Assembly (NCBI RefSeq): GCF_028737255.1
Contig: NZ_JAQZAN010000001.1
Span: 434,001-498,000 of the forward strand
Origin: Actinomycetospora straminea
GTDB lineage: Bacteria > Actinomycetota > Actinomycetes > Mycobacteriales > Pseudonocardiaceae
DNA length: 64,000 bases
Direction: 5' to 3'
The notes beneath the pieces are model-generated. The model was not told the DNA's origin and did no database searches. It saw nothing but the letters and a program-made list of their open reading frames with translations. Shown piece by piece: positions 8,208-16,360 of this stretch. Positions within the stretch are counted from its first letter, which is position 1. Every line of letters starts with the position of its first letter. The translations under genes and the position numbers were made by a program.

Positions 8208-8999
8208 GTGGCCCCCGCCGGCACGGACGACGACACCGACCCACCCGGATCGTCGGGCTCCGCGCGCCAGGGCATCCAGTCGGTCGAGATCGCGATGACC
8301 GTGCTCGACGCCCTCGAGCGCGGTGGCGGACCGATGAGCCTCACGCAGATCGCGCACGCCAGCGGCATGGGCGCGAGCAAGGCCCACCGCTACCTGGTGA
8401 GCCTCGGCCGGGCCGGGATGGTGGCGCAGTCGCGCAGCTCGGGGCTCTACGACATGGGGCCGGCGCTGCGCCGCCTCGGCGCCGAGTCGCTGCGGCGCAT
8501 GGACGAGGTCGGCCTGGTCTCGCAGTACATCCCCGGACTGCGCGACCGGACCGGGCACGCGGTCAACCTCGCGGTCTGGGGCGACCACGGCCCCGTCATC
8601 GTCCGCTGGGACTACGGCGCCTACGCGCTCCCCATCACCGTGCGGGTCGGCGCGACGATGCCGCTGCTGACGTCGTCGGTCGGCCGCGTGTACCTCGCGC
8701 ACCTCCCCCGCACCCTGACCGAACCCGTCCTGCGGGCGCAGGGTGCGGAACCGGCGCCCGCGGAGATCGACCGGATCACCGAGGAGGTGCGCCACCGGGG
8801 CTGTGCGCTGACGTCCGGCGGCGTCATCCCCGGCATCGCGTCGGTGGCCGCGCCGGTGCTCACCACCGGCGACTCGCTGCCGCTCGTCGTGGCCCTGGCC
8901 CTGCCGGAACGGGCGGCGTCGCCCGAGGTCCTCGAGGACGTCACGGCGGCGCTGCTCGAGTCGACGGCGGCGATGTCCGCCGAGCTCGGGGTCGCGTAA
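8208..8999 (+). CDS. IclR family transcriptional regulator
   Basis: 263 residues: winged helix at about 20-75 (MSLTQIAHASGMGASKAHRYL) and a C-terminal IclR effector domain (GHAVNLAVWGDHGPVIVRWDYG). Conserved position next to an aromatic transporter and ring-cleavage genes suggests it senses gamma-resorcylate, resorcinol or a downstream intermediate and controls both divergent operons. Two starts are possible: GTG 8166 overlaps the transporter stop (GTGA), while GTG 8208 has a TANNNT box 7 nt upstream and gives the usual short N-terminus. The latter is chosen. Confidence 0.88.
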   Translation: MAPAGTDDDTDPPGSSGSARQGIQSVEIAMTVLDALERGGGPMSLTQIAHASGMGASKAHRYLVSLGRAGMVAQSRSSGLYDMGPALRRLGAESLRRMDEVGLVSQYIPGLRDRTGHAVNLAVWGDHGPVIVRWDYGAYALPITVRVGATMPLLTSSVGRVYLAHLPRTLTEPVLRAQGAEPAPAEIDRITEEVRHRGCALTSGGVIPGIASVAAPVLTTGDSLPLVVALALPERAASPEVLEDVTAALLESTAAMSAELGVA

Positions 9000-9078
9000 A
9001 CCGGAGGTGCACGACCGGTCCGCCTGGTTACCGTCCTCCCGTCCGCCGGCACCCCGAGCCGCGGAGAGGAGACGGACC

Positions 9079-10245
9079 ATGGAGAAGATCAACGAGCGCC
9101 TGCTCAACTGGGCGTCGATCCTCGACGACGGCACGCTGGCCCAGGCCGAGCGCACGGCGGCCATGCCCTTCATCCACCCGCACGTCGCGCTGATGCCCGA
9201 CGCCCACCTGGGCCGGGGCGCCACGGTGGGCTCGGTGATCCCGACGCTGCGAGCGATCATGCCGGCGGCGGTGGGCGTCGACATCGGCTGCGGCATGGCC
9301 GCGGTGCGGACGCGGTTCGACGTGTCGGAGCTGCGGGCCCAGGGGTCGCTCGCGCAGCGGCGCGAGGCGATCGAGCGGGCGATCCCGCTCTCGGCCGGGC
9401 ACCACAACCGCAAGGTCGTGGCCACCGCCGAGCCGCGGATCGAGGAGCTCACGAAGCTCGCCGAGGAGGCCGGGTTCGACCCGGCGGGCGACAAGAAGGG
9501 CTGGGAGCTGCAGCTCGGCACGCTCGGCAGCGGCAACCACTTCATCGAGGTCACCGTCGACGAGGCCGACCGGGTGTGGCTGTTCCTGCACTCCGGCTCC
9601 CGGGGCGTCGGCAACAAGATCGCGCAGCGGCACACCGCCGTGGCCCGCGCGGCGTGCGCCGGCGTCGACCTGCCCGACCAGGACCTCGCCTACCTCACCG
9701 AGGACACCGACGAGTTCTGGACCTACATCCGCGAGCTGCGGTGGGCGCAGCACTACGCGCTGCTCAACCGCGAGGAGATGATGGACCGGGTGGTCCGGCA
9801 GACCGCGGAGTTCGTCGGCACCGAGGTGGTGGAGGAGGAGCGGATCTCCTGCCACCACAACTACACGGTGCAGGAGACCCACGCGGGCGAGGAGGTCTGG
9901 GTCTCGCGCAAGGGCGCCATCGACGCCGCGGCGGGCCGGGCCGGCCTCATCCCGGGGTCGATGGGCACGGCGTCGTACGTGGTCACCGGCAAGGGCGAGC
10001 CGCAGTCGCTGCACAGCTCGCCCCACGGGGCGGGCCGGGCGTACTCGCGGACGAAGGCCCGCAAGACCTTCACGCACGAGCAGCTGCGGGCGGCCATGGC
10101 GGGCATCGAGTTCCGGGACACCGAGGCGTTCCTGGACGAGATCCCGGCGGCCTACAAGGACGTCGACGTGGTCATGGCCGACGCCGCCGACCTCGTCGAG
10201 GTCCGGCACACGCTGCGCCAGATCGTCAACGTGAAGGGCACGTAG
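9079..10245 (+). CDS. rtcB: RtcB family RNA ligase
   Basis: 388-residue RtcB 3'-phosphate/5'-OH RNA ligase of the short bacterial group. Metal-binding residues are present in GVDIGCGM (Asp, Cys), GSGNHF, LHSGSRGVGN and SCHHNY; the guanylated His is expected in SSPHGAGRAYSR. The enzyme joins RNA 2',3'-cyclic phosphate or 3'-phosphate ends to 5'-OH ends using GTP and Mn. ATG 9079 follows GGAGAGGAGA; the frame is open back to 9007 but without Shine-Dalgarno support. No RtcA, RtcR or archease neighbour is seen. Its stop is 4 nt from the convergent ptsI stop. Confidence 0.9.
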   Translation: MEKINERLLNWASILDDGTLAQAERTAAMPFIHPHVALMPDAHLGRGATVGSVIPTLRAIMPAAVGVDIGCGMAAVRTRFDVSELRAQGSLAQRREAIERAIPLSAGHHNRKVVATAEPRIEELTKLAEEAGFDPAGDKKGWELQLGTLGSGNHFIEVTVDEADRVWLFLHSGSRGVGNKIAQRHTAVARAACAGVDLPDQDLAYLTEDTDEFWTYIRELRWAQHYALLNREEMMDRVVRQTAEFVGTEVVEEERISCHHNYTVQETHAGEEVWVSRKGAIDAAAGRAGLIPGSMGTASYVVTGKGEPQSLHSSPHGAGRAYSRTKARKTFTHEQLRAAMAGIEFRDTEAFLDEIPAAYKDVDVVMADAADLVEVRHTLRQIVNVKGT

Positions 10246-10249
10246 GCGG

Positions 10250-11947
10250 TCAGCCGGCTGCGGCGACCTCCCGCGCCGTCGCCCGGGCGCCCTCGGCGTC
10301 CGGCGCGGCGAGCGCGGCGCTCGCGGCCCGGCGGCAGGTGTCGAGGTCCAGCGCGGCGATCCGCGCGGCCACCGCCGGCAGCGCCGCCGGCGACGCCGAC
10401 AGCGAGGTCACCCCCAGCCCGACGAGGACGACGGCGAGGTCCGGGTCGGCCGCTGCCTCGCCGCACACGCCGACCGGCGTCGCGGTCACCGCGGCCTCCC
10501 GCCCGAGCTGGTCGAGCAGGCGCAGCAGGGCCGGCTGCCACGGGTCGTTGAGCCCGGCGAGCGCGCCGGACTGGCGGTCGGCGGCGAAGAGGTACTGCGT
10601 GAGGTCGTTGGTGCCGACCGAGACGAAGTCGACCTCGGCGAGCAGCTCGCGCGCCCCGAGCACCGCGGCCGGGACCTCGATCATCACGCCGACCTCGTCC
10701 GCCCCCGCGGCGCGCGCCCGCGTCACGAACCGGCGCGCCTCGGCGGCCGTCGCGATCATCGGGGCCATCACCTTGAGCCGCACCCCGGCCTCCGCGGCGC
10801 CCGCGACGAGGGCGGCGAGCTGGCGGTCGAGCACGCCGTCGCGATCGGCGACGCCCTGGTCGAACACCCGCTGGCCGCGCACCCCGAGCGCCGGGTTGGG
10901 CTCGGGCGCCATGGCGAGGAAGGGCACCGGCTTGTCGGCGCCGGCGTCGAGGGTCCGTGCGGTGACCGGCCGGCCGTGCAGCGGGGCCATGGTCGCGGCG
11001 TAGCCGGCGCGCTGGTCGTCGGGCGAGGGCTCGGTGGCCGCGGAGAGGAAGGTCAGCTCGGTGCGCAGCAGGCCGACGCCCTCGGCGCCGACCTCCGCGG
11101 CCCGCGCGGCGTCCTTGGCGTCGGCGATGTTGGCGACGACGGCGACGCGGTGGCCGTCGGCGGTGGTGACGGGACCGGTCACGACGGTGGGCCCGGCGGC
11201 GGCGAGGTCGACGCCCACCGCGGTGCCCGCCGCGACCGTCTCGACGGTCCCCGCGGCCCCGTCGACGCGGACGAGGGCGCCCTCGGCGAGCGACGCCGCG
11301 CCGCGGCAGCCGACGACCGCGGGCACCCCGAGCGAGCGGGCGAGGATCGCGGTGTGGCTGGTCGGCCCGCCCTCCTCGGTGACGAGGGCGAGGGCGGTGG
11401 CGGGCTCGAGGGTCGCCGTGTCGGCCGGCGCGAGGTCGCGGGCGACGAGCACCGACGGGCCGGACAGCGGCGGCACGCCCGGCGCCGGCACGCCGAGGAG
11501 CTCGGCCACGATCCGGTCGCGGACGTCGACGACGTCGCCGGCGCGCTCGGCCATGTAGCCGCCCGCGGCCTGCAGCGCCGCGACGAACCCGGCCGCCGCC
11601 TCGTAGACGGCGCGGGCGGGCGGCGTGCCGTGGTCGCGGACGTGGGCGCCGGCGGCGTCGAGCAGCGCCGGGTCCTCGGCCATCATCGACGTCGCGAACA
11701 GCACGTTCGCCACGTCGGGGTCCAGCCCCGGCTTGCTGCCCAGCGCCATGAGCCGGGCGCCGACCTCCGCCGCCGCCGGCGCGATCCGCGCGGCCTCCGC
11801 CTCGCGGCGCTCGGCCGGGATCGCCGGGCCCGCCGCCGGCTCCCCCAGCGGCTCGGGCACCCGGACGACCGGCCCCACCGCCGCCCCGCGGCTCGCGGGG
11901 GTCCCGCGCAGGACCGCCTCCTCCTGCTGCGTCTCGGTCGTGCTCAT
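10250..11947 (-). CDS. ptsI: Phosphoenolpyruvate-protein phosphotransferase (PTS enzyme I)
   Basis: 565 residues, typical for EI. The phospho-accepting histidine is His198 in EEGGPTSHTAILAR. The PEP-binding barrel shows TLDAGADKP, GVRG, GVMIEVP and a catalytic Cys in VGVCGEAA. It transfers phosphate from PEP to HPr in the cytosol. ATG 11947 has GAGGGGAG 6 nt upstream. It is transcribed away from the deoR-fru operon, from overlapping divergent promoters, so EI and the fructose permease are probably co-regulated. Confidence 0.95.
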   Translation of the reverse strand: MSTTETQQEEAVLRGTPASRGAAVGPVVRVPEPLGEPAAGPAIPAERREAEAARIAPAAAEVGARLMALGSKPGLDPDVANVLFATSMMAEDPALLDAAGAHVRDHGTPPARAVYEAAAGFVAALQAAGGYMAERAGDVVDVRDRIVAELLGVPAPGVPPLSGPSVLVARDLAPADTATLEPATALALVTEEGGPTSHTAILARSLGVPAVVGCRGAASLAEGALVRVDGAAGTVETVAAGTAVGVDLAAAGPTVVTGPVTTADGHRVAVVANIADAKDAARAAEVGAEGVGLLRTELTFLSAATEPSPDDQRAGYAATMAPLHGRPVTARTLDAGADKPVPFLAMAPEPNPALGVRGQRVFDQGVADRDGVLDRQLAALVAGAAEAGVRLKVMAPMIATAAEARRFVTRARAAGADEVGVMIEVPAAVLGARELLAEVDFVSVGTNDLTQYLFAADRQSGALAGLNDPWQPALLRLLDQLGREAAVTATPVGVCGEAAADPDLAVVLVGLGVTSLSASPAALPAVAARIAALDLDTCRRAASAALAAPDAEGARATAREVAAAG

Positions 11948-12000
11948 CGTGGGCTCCCCTCGTCGGGCTCGCGGGTGACGTCGGTGTGTCGCCGACGAGA

Positions 12001-12047
12001 ACGCTACGAGAGGAACCCTTGACAGTCCACAGGCAAAACCACAAACT
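12001..12047. promoter_or_regulatory. Back-to-back promoters of ptsI and the deoR-fru operon
   Basis: Minus strand: TGGACT (12024-12029), 17 nt, TAGCGT (12001-12006) fits a sigma-A promoter for ptsI. Plus strand: perfect -35 TTGACA (12019-12024) with a poor -10 CAAACT (12042-12047). The two -35 elements abut, so a repressor bound here would affect both directions. CCACA occurs at 12028-12032 and 12039-12043, 11 bp apart (one helical turn), a candidate site for the DeoR protein. Confidence 0.5.
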
Positions 12048-12084
12048 TCCAACCAGACCAACACAGAACCGGAGGTGATCGGGC

Positions 12085-12855
12085 ATGTACGCCGCCGAGC
12101 GTCACCAGATCCTGGTCCGCCGGGCCCAGGAGCTCGGTCGCCTCGAGGTGACCGCGATCGCCGCGGAGCTCGGGGTCACCACCGAGACGATCCGCCGCGA
12201 CCTGACCGCGCTCGAGCGCCAGGGGCTGCTGCACCGGGTGCACGGCGGGGCCATCGCCGCGGGCCGTCTCGAGGTCGAGCCCGGCGTCGCCCAGCGCGAC
12301 ACCACCGCGAGCGAGGAGAAGGACCGCATCGCCAAGGCCGCGGTCGCCGAGCTCGGCCCGGCGTCGACGATCCTGCTCGACGCGGGCACCACGACCGCGC
12401 GCATGGCCGCGCTGCTGCCCGACGACGTCGAGCTCACGGTCGTCACCAACGCGCTGCCGATCGCCACGCTCCTCGCGGGGCGGCACCGCATCACCGTCCA
12501 CATGATCGGCGGGCGGGTACGCGGCACCACGCTCTCCGCGGTCGACCGCTGGGCCCTGCAGACGCTGGAGAGCGTCAACGTCGACGTCGCGGTGCTCGGC
12601 ACCAACGGCTTCTCGGTGGACCGGGGGCTCACCACGCCCGACGTCGCCGAGGCCGCGGTCAAGGGCGCGATGGCCCGCGCCGGCGCCCGCACGATGGTCG
12701 TCGCGGACGCCGGCAAGTACGGCGCCGACTCGTTCTCGCGCTTCGCGACGCTCGACATGGTCGACACGCTCGTCACCGACGCCGGCCTGACCACCGCCCA
12801 CCCCGGGGCGGCCGACGCGCTGCGCGCCGCCGGGCCCGAGCTGGTGATCGCGTGA
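12085..12855 (+). CDS. DeoR/GlpR family regulator of fructose PTS (FruR-like)
   Basis: 256 residues with N-terminal DeoR helix-turn-helix (VTAIAAELGVTTETIRRDL) and the RxVHGGA signature, then a sugar-phosphate sensing domain with LDAGTTT and IGGRVR motifs. First gene of an operon with fruK and fructose PTS genes, so the effector is probably fructose 1-phosphate or fructose 1,6-bisphosphate. Strong GGAGGTGAT stands 5 nt before ATG 12085. The stop overlaps the fruK GTG (GTGA). Confidence 0.93.
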   Translation: MYAAERHQILVRRAQELGRLEVTAIAAELGVTTETIRRDLTALERQGLLHRVHGGAIAAGRLEVEPGVAQRDTTASEEKDRIAKAAVAELGPASTILLDAGTTTARMAALLPDDVELTVVTNALPIATLLAGRHRITVHMIGGRVRGTTLSAVDRWALQTLESVNVDVAVLGTNGFSVDRGLTTPDVAEAAVKGAMARAGARTMVVADAGKYGADSFSRFATLDMVDTLVTDAGLTTAHPGAADALRAAGPELVIA

Positions 12856-13829
12856 GCACCCGGGGGAGCGCGGGGCCGATGGTCGTCACGGTCACCCCCA
12901 ACCCGAGCCTCGACCGCACCGTCGAGGTCGCCGCCCTCGTCCGCGGCGCCGTCCTGCGCGCCGACGCCTCCCGGGTCGACCCCGGTGGCAAGGGCGTCAA
13001 CGTCTCGCGGGTCCTCGCCGCCTTCGGCCACCCGACGCTCGCGGTGATGCCCGGCGGCACCGGCGAGCTCGCGACGCTGCTGCGCGCGGCCGGCATCCAG
13101 CCGGTGAGCACGCCGGCGCGCGGCACCACCCGCGTCAACACCGCGCTCGTCGAGGCCGACGGGACGACCACCAAGATCAACGAGCCGGGTGTCGAGCTCC
13201 ACGCCCACGAGGTGGCTGCGCTCGTCGACACCGTCGCCGCCCACGCCGCGCCCGCGGCCTGGGTGGTCACCGCGGGCAGCGTGCCCCGCGGCGCCCCGGA
13301 CGACCTGCACGCCCGCATCGTCACCGCGGCCCGGCGCGGTGACGCCCGGGTCGCGGTCGACACCAGCGGCCCGGCGCTGGCCGCCGCCGTCGCCGCCGGC
13401 CCCGACCTCGTCAAGCCGAACGTCGCCGAGCTCGCGGAGCTCGTCGGCCACCCGCTGCCCCGCCTCGCCGACGTCCTCGCCGCCGCGGCGGACCTGCGCG
13501 GCGGCGGGATCGACACGGTGCTCGTCAGCCTCGGCGCGGCCGGTGCCGTCGTCGTGGCGCCCGAGGGCACCTGGCACACCGCGAGCGTGCCGGTGACCGC
13601 GGTGCGCAGCACCGTCGGCGCCGGCGACTCGACGCTGGCCGGCTACCTGCTCGCCCGCACATCCGGCGCGTCCCCGGCCGACGCGCTCGTGCACGCGGTG
13701 GCCTGCGGGGCCGCCGCCGTCGGACTGCCCGGGACCGCCGTCCCCGGCCCCGCCGACATCGACATCTCGTCCGTCAAGCCGGCGTCCGCGCCGGAGGAGT
13801 CCCTCGACCTCACCGGAGAGGCAGCATGA
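12852..13829 (+). CDS. fruK: 1-phosphofructokinase
   Basis: PfkB-family sugar kinase, 325 residues. The substrate signature DPGGKGVNVSRVL is at about 38-50 and the C-terminal anion hole/catalytic base motif is STVGAGDSTLAGYL. It phosphorylates fructose 1-phosphate made by the downstream PTS to fructose 1,6-bisphosphate. GTG 12852 overlaps the regulator stop; an internal ATG at 12879 (MVVTVTPNP) would match the usual family N-terminus and is an alternative. The 3' end overlaps the IIA gene by ATGA. Confidence 0.93.
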   Translation: MSTRGSAGPMVVTVTPNPSLDRTVEVAALVRGAVLRADASRVDPGGKGVNVSRVLAAFGHPTLAVMPGGTGELATLLRAAGIQPVSTPARGTTRVNTALVEADGTTTKINEPGVELHAHEVAALVDTVAAHAAPAAWVVTAGSVPRGAPDDLHARIVTAARRGDARVAVDTSGPALAAAVAAGPDLVKPNVAELAELVGHPLPRLADVLAAAADLRGGGIDTVLVSLGAAGAVVVAPEGTWHTASVPVTAVRSTVGAGDSTLAGYLLARTSGASPADALVHAVACGAAAVGLPGTAVPGPADIDISSVKPASAPEESLDLTGEAA

Positions 13830-14284
13830 CCACCAGCACCGCCCTCATCACCGCCGACCTCGTCGACCTCGACCTGCCCGCCGGCGACCGCGCCGCGGCC
13901 GTGCGCTCGCTGGCCGAGCGCCTCGTCGCCGCCGGCCGCGTCAGCGACCTCGAGCAGTTCCTCGCCGACGTCGAGGCGCGCGAGGCCCAGATGCCGACCG
14001 GGCTCGAGGGCGGGATCGGCATCCCGCACTGCCGCTCCGCCGCGGTCACCGTCCCGACCCTCGGCTTCGGCCGCAGCGCCGCCGGCGTCGACTTCGGCGC
14101 CGAGGACGGCCCGGCCGACCTCGTCTTCCTCATCGCCGCCCCCGCCGGCGGCGGTGACGAGCACATGACCGTGCTGGCCGCGCTGGCCCGCCGGCTCATG
14201 CGCAGCAGCTTCAAGGACACCCTGCGCCAGGCCACCGACGCCGCGCAGGCCGCCGACTTCATCGCGAAGGAGGTGTCGGCGTGA
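13826..14284 (+). CDS. PTS fructose-specific IIA component
   Basis: 152-residue stand-alone EIIA of the fructose/mannitol family. Phosphorylatable His68 lies in GGIGIPHCRS. It accepts phosphate from HPr and passes it to IIB. ATG 13826 is preceded by GGAGAGG and overlaps the fruK stop; its own stop overlaps the IIBC start (GTGA), giving tight coupling and fixed stoichiometry. Cytoplasmic. Confidence 0.93.
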   Translation: MTTSTALITADLVDLDLPAGDRAAAVRSLAERLVAAGRVSDLEQFLADVEAREAQMPTGLEGGIGIPHCRSAAVTVPTLGFGRSAAGVDFGAEDGPADLVFLIAAPAGGGDEHMTVLAALARRLMRSSFKDTLRQATDAAQAADFIAKEVSA

Positions 14285-15885
14285 AGATCGTCGCCGTCAC
14301 CGCGTGCCCGACGGGCATCGCCCACACGTACATGGCCGCCGAGGCCCTCGAGATCGCCGCGGAGGAGGCGGGACACACCCTCACCGTCGAGACCCAGGGC
14401 TCGGCCGGCTCGACCCCGCTGACGGCGGAACAGCTCGCCGAGGCCGACGCCGCGATCTTCGCCGCCGACGTCGAGGTCCGCGACAAGGAGCGTTTCGCGC
14501 ACCTGCCGCTGGTCCAGGTCGGGGTGAAGAAGGCCATCTCCGGCGCTCCCGGCCTGATCGCCCAGGCCGAGCAGGCCGCGGCCGAGGCCCCGGCCCGCAC
14601 CGCGGCACCGGCCACCGCCGGCGGCGGCAGCCCGGCCACGCCCGCCGGTGCCAAGGCCCCGGCCGGCCCCGGCGCCGCGTCGCGGGTCCGCGCCTGGCTG
14701 ATGACCGGCGTCAGCTTCGTCATCCCCTTCGTCGCGGCCGGCGGCCTGCTCATCGCCCTCGGCTTCGCGCTCGGCGGCTACCAGATCAACCTCCCCGAGG
14801 ACGAGCCGCTCTACGAGACGATCCTGTCCGGCGGCTTCGACGCCGGCTCCCTCACCGCCTGGGGCGCGCTCGCCTTCGGCATCGGGTCGGCGGCGTTCAA
14901 CTTCCTCGTCCCGGTGCTGTCCGGCTACATCGCCTACGCGATGGCCGACCGCCCGGCGCTCGTCCCCGGCTTCGTCGGCGGCGCGATCGCCGTGACGACG
15001 GGCGCGGGCTTCCTCGGGGGCCTGGTGTCCGGGTTCGTCGCGGGCGGGCTCGTCATGTGGATCAAGACCTGGCGGGTGCCACGGGCGCTCGCGGGCATCA
15101 TGCCCGTGGTCGTCATCCCGCTGATCTCGACCGCGGTGGTCGGCCTGCTGATGTACGTCGTGGTCGGGCGCCCGATCGCCGCGGCCACCGACGGCCTCAC
15201 GAACTGGCTCAACGGCCTCTCCGGCACCAACGCGGTGCTGCTGGGCCTGCTGCTCGGGCTGATGATGTGCTTCGACATGGGCGGCCCGGTCAACAAGGCG
15301 GCCTACACCTTCGCCGTCGCCGGCCTCACCACCGCGTCGCCGACCGCCCTGACGATCATGGCCGCGGTGATGGCCGCCGGGATGGTCCCGCCGCTCGCGA
15401 TGGCCCTGGCCACGGTCGTGCGCCGGTCGCTGTTCACCGACGTCGAGCGGGAGAACGGGCGGGCCGCGTGGCTGCTCGGTGCCTCGTTCATCTCCGAGGG
15501 CGCCATCCCGTTCGCCGCCGCCGACCCGTTCCGCGTCATCCCGGCGATCATGGCCGGCGGCGCGGTGACCGGCGCCCTGTCGATGGCCTTCGGCGCGACC
15601 CTGCGCGCCCCGCACGGCGGCGTCTTCGTGGTGCCGCTGATGGGCAACCCGCTCGGCTTCCTCGCCGCGGTCGTCATCGGGACCGTTGTGGCGACCGCGC
15701 TGGTCGTCGCCCTCAAGTCCTTCGCGCGGCGCCGTCCCGCCGGGTCCGGTGCCGAGCCGGCCGGCGACACGGCCGGCGGGACGGACGGCGGGACGGACGG
15801 CGGGACGGACGGCGAGACGGACGGCGGAGCCCCCGCGGAGCCCTCGCGCGCCGGTGCCGCCACCACGGCGGGAGCGTCCGCGTGA
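14281..15885 (+). CDS. fruA: PTS fructose-specific IIBC component
   Basis: 534 residues. IIB domain (1-100) with the phospho-Cys at position 9 in VTACPTGIAHT; an Ala/Pro/Gly linker (about 105-135); then a IIC membrane domain with about 9-10 helices and FDMGGPVNKAAY and FISEGAIPFAAADP motifs. It transports and phosphorylates fructose to fructose 1-phosphate. The C-terminal cytoplasmic tail contains GGTD repeats encoded by a 12-bp tandem repeat. In operon with fruK, IIA and HPr. Confidence 0.94.
   Translation: MKIVAVTACPTGIAHTYMAAEALEIAAEEAGHTLTVETQGSAGSTPLTAEQLAEADAAIFAADVEVRDKERFAHLPLVQVGVKKAISGAPGLIAQAEQAAAEAPARTAAPATAGGGSPATPAGAKAPAGPGAASRVRAWLMTGVSFVIPFVAAGGLLIALGFALGGYQINLPEDEPLYETILSGGFDAGSLTAWGALAFGIGSAAFNFLVPVLSGYIAYAMADRPALVPGFVGGAIAVTTGAGFLGGLVSGFVAGGLVMWIKTWRVPRALAGIMPVVVIPLISTAVVGLLMYVVVGRPIAAATDGLTNWLNGLSGTNAVLLGLLLGLMMCFDMGGPVNKAAYTFAVAGLTTASPTALTIMAAVMAAGMVPPLAMALATVVRRSLFTDVERENGRAAWLLGASFISEGAIPFAAADPFRVIPAIMAGGAVTGALSMAFGATLRAPHGGVFVVPLMGNPLGFLAAVVIGTVVATALVVALKSFARRRPAGSGAEPAGDTAGGTDGGTDGGTDGETDGGAPAEPSRAGAATTAGASA
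15775..15822 (+). repeat. 12-bp tandem repeat in the fruA 3' end
   Basis: Four head-to-tail copies of GGCGGGACGGAC, the fourth with one mismatch, encode Gly-Gly-Thr-Asp repeats in the cytoplasmic tail of IIBC. In-frame unit length allows copy-number change without frameshift. Confidence 0.85.
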
Positions 15886-15950
15886 CCGCCCCGCACCCCC
15901 AGCCCCAGCCCGTCGCCCAGCCCGTCCCGGTGCCCACCCAGGAGCCCAGC

Positions 15951-16223
15951 ATGATCTCCCGACAGGTCGTCGTCGCCACCCCGATCGGACTGCACGCCCG
16001 CCCCGCCGCCGTGTTCTGCCGGGCCGCGGCGGCCCAACCCGCCACCGTCACCGTCGCGACCGCCGAGGGCAGCACCGCCGACGCGCGCAGCATGCTCTCG
16101 GTGCTCGGCCTCGGCGTCCGCGGCGGGCAGGAGGTCACGCTGAGCGCCGACCCCGGCCAGGACGGCGCGCAGAGCAGCGTCGACACCCTCGCCGACCTGC
16201 TCGCGACGGACCTCGACGCCTGA
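15951..16223 (+). CDS. ptsH: Phosphocarrier protein HPr
   Basis: 90 residues, standard HPr. His15 in TPIGLHARPA is the phosphorylation site, followed by Arg17; Ser47 in DARSML is the position of the regulatory serine of firmicute HPr. It carries phosphate from EI to IIA. ATG 15951 has AGGAG 6-7 nt upstream. The frame is also open to a GTG at 15882 overlapping the fruA stop, which would add a 23-residue Pro/Gln leader; that start is less likely. Confidence 0.93.
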   Translation: MISRQVVVATPIGLHARPAAVFCRAAAAQPATVTVATAEGSTADARSMLSVLGLGVRGGQEVTLSADPGQDGAQSSVDTLADLLATDLDA

Positions 16224-16242
16224 CCCCGCCCGGCCCGTACCG

Positions 16243-16291
16243 AGCGAAGGGCCCCTCCGGTCGATCTCGTCGACCGGAGGGGCCCTTCGCT
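16243..16291. terminator. 22-bp perfect hairpin after ptsH
   Basis: Perfect inverted repeat with 22-nt arms (16243-16264 and 16270-16291) and a 5-nt loop, 19 nt after the HPr stop. It is the end of the fructose PTS operon and separates it from the HPr-like gene. No T-run follows. Confidence 0.85.
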
Positions 16292-16348
16292 GGTTCCCGG
16301 TGCCGCCGACCTCGTCGAGCTCCGGGAGATCGTGGCCGGCACGGGACG

Positions 16349-16354
16349 TAGGTT
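16349..16354 (+). promoter_or_regulatory. -10 element of HPr-like gene (possible leaderless start)
   Basis: TAGGTT stands 6 nt before GTG 16361, with no Shine-Dalgarno between. This fits a leaderless transcript and means the HPr-like gene can be expressed independently of the fru operon, from which it is cut off by the hairpin at 16243-16291. Confidence 0.45.
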
Positions 16355-16360
16355 GGGGAC

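Noticed and set aside
16301-16324. 23/24-nt match to the 3' end of rtcB (encoding AADLVEVR)
   Set aside because: Short, built from very common GC-rich codons, and similarity stops on both sides; no rtcB remnant can be supported.
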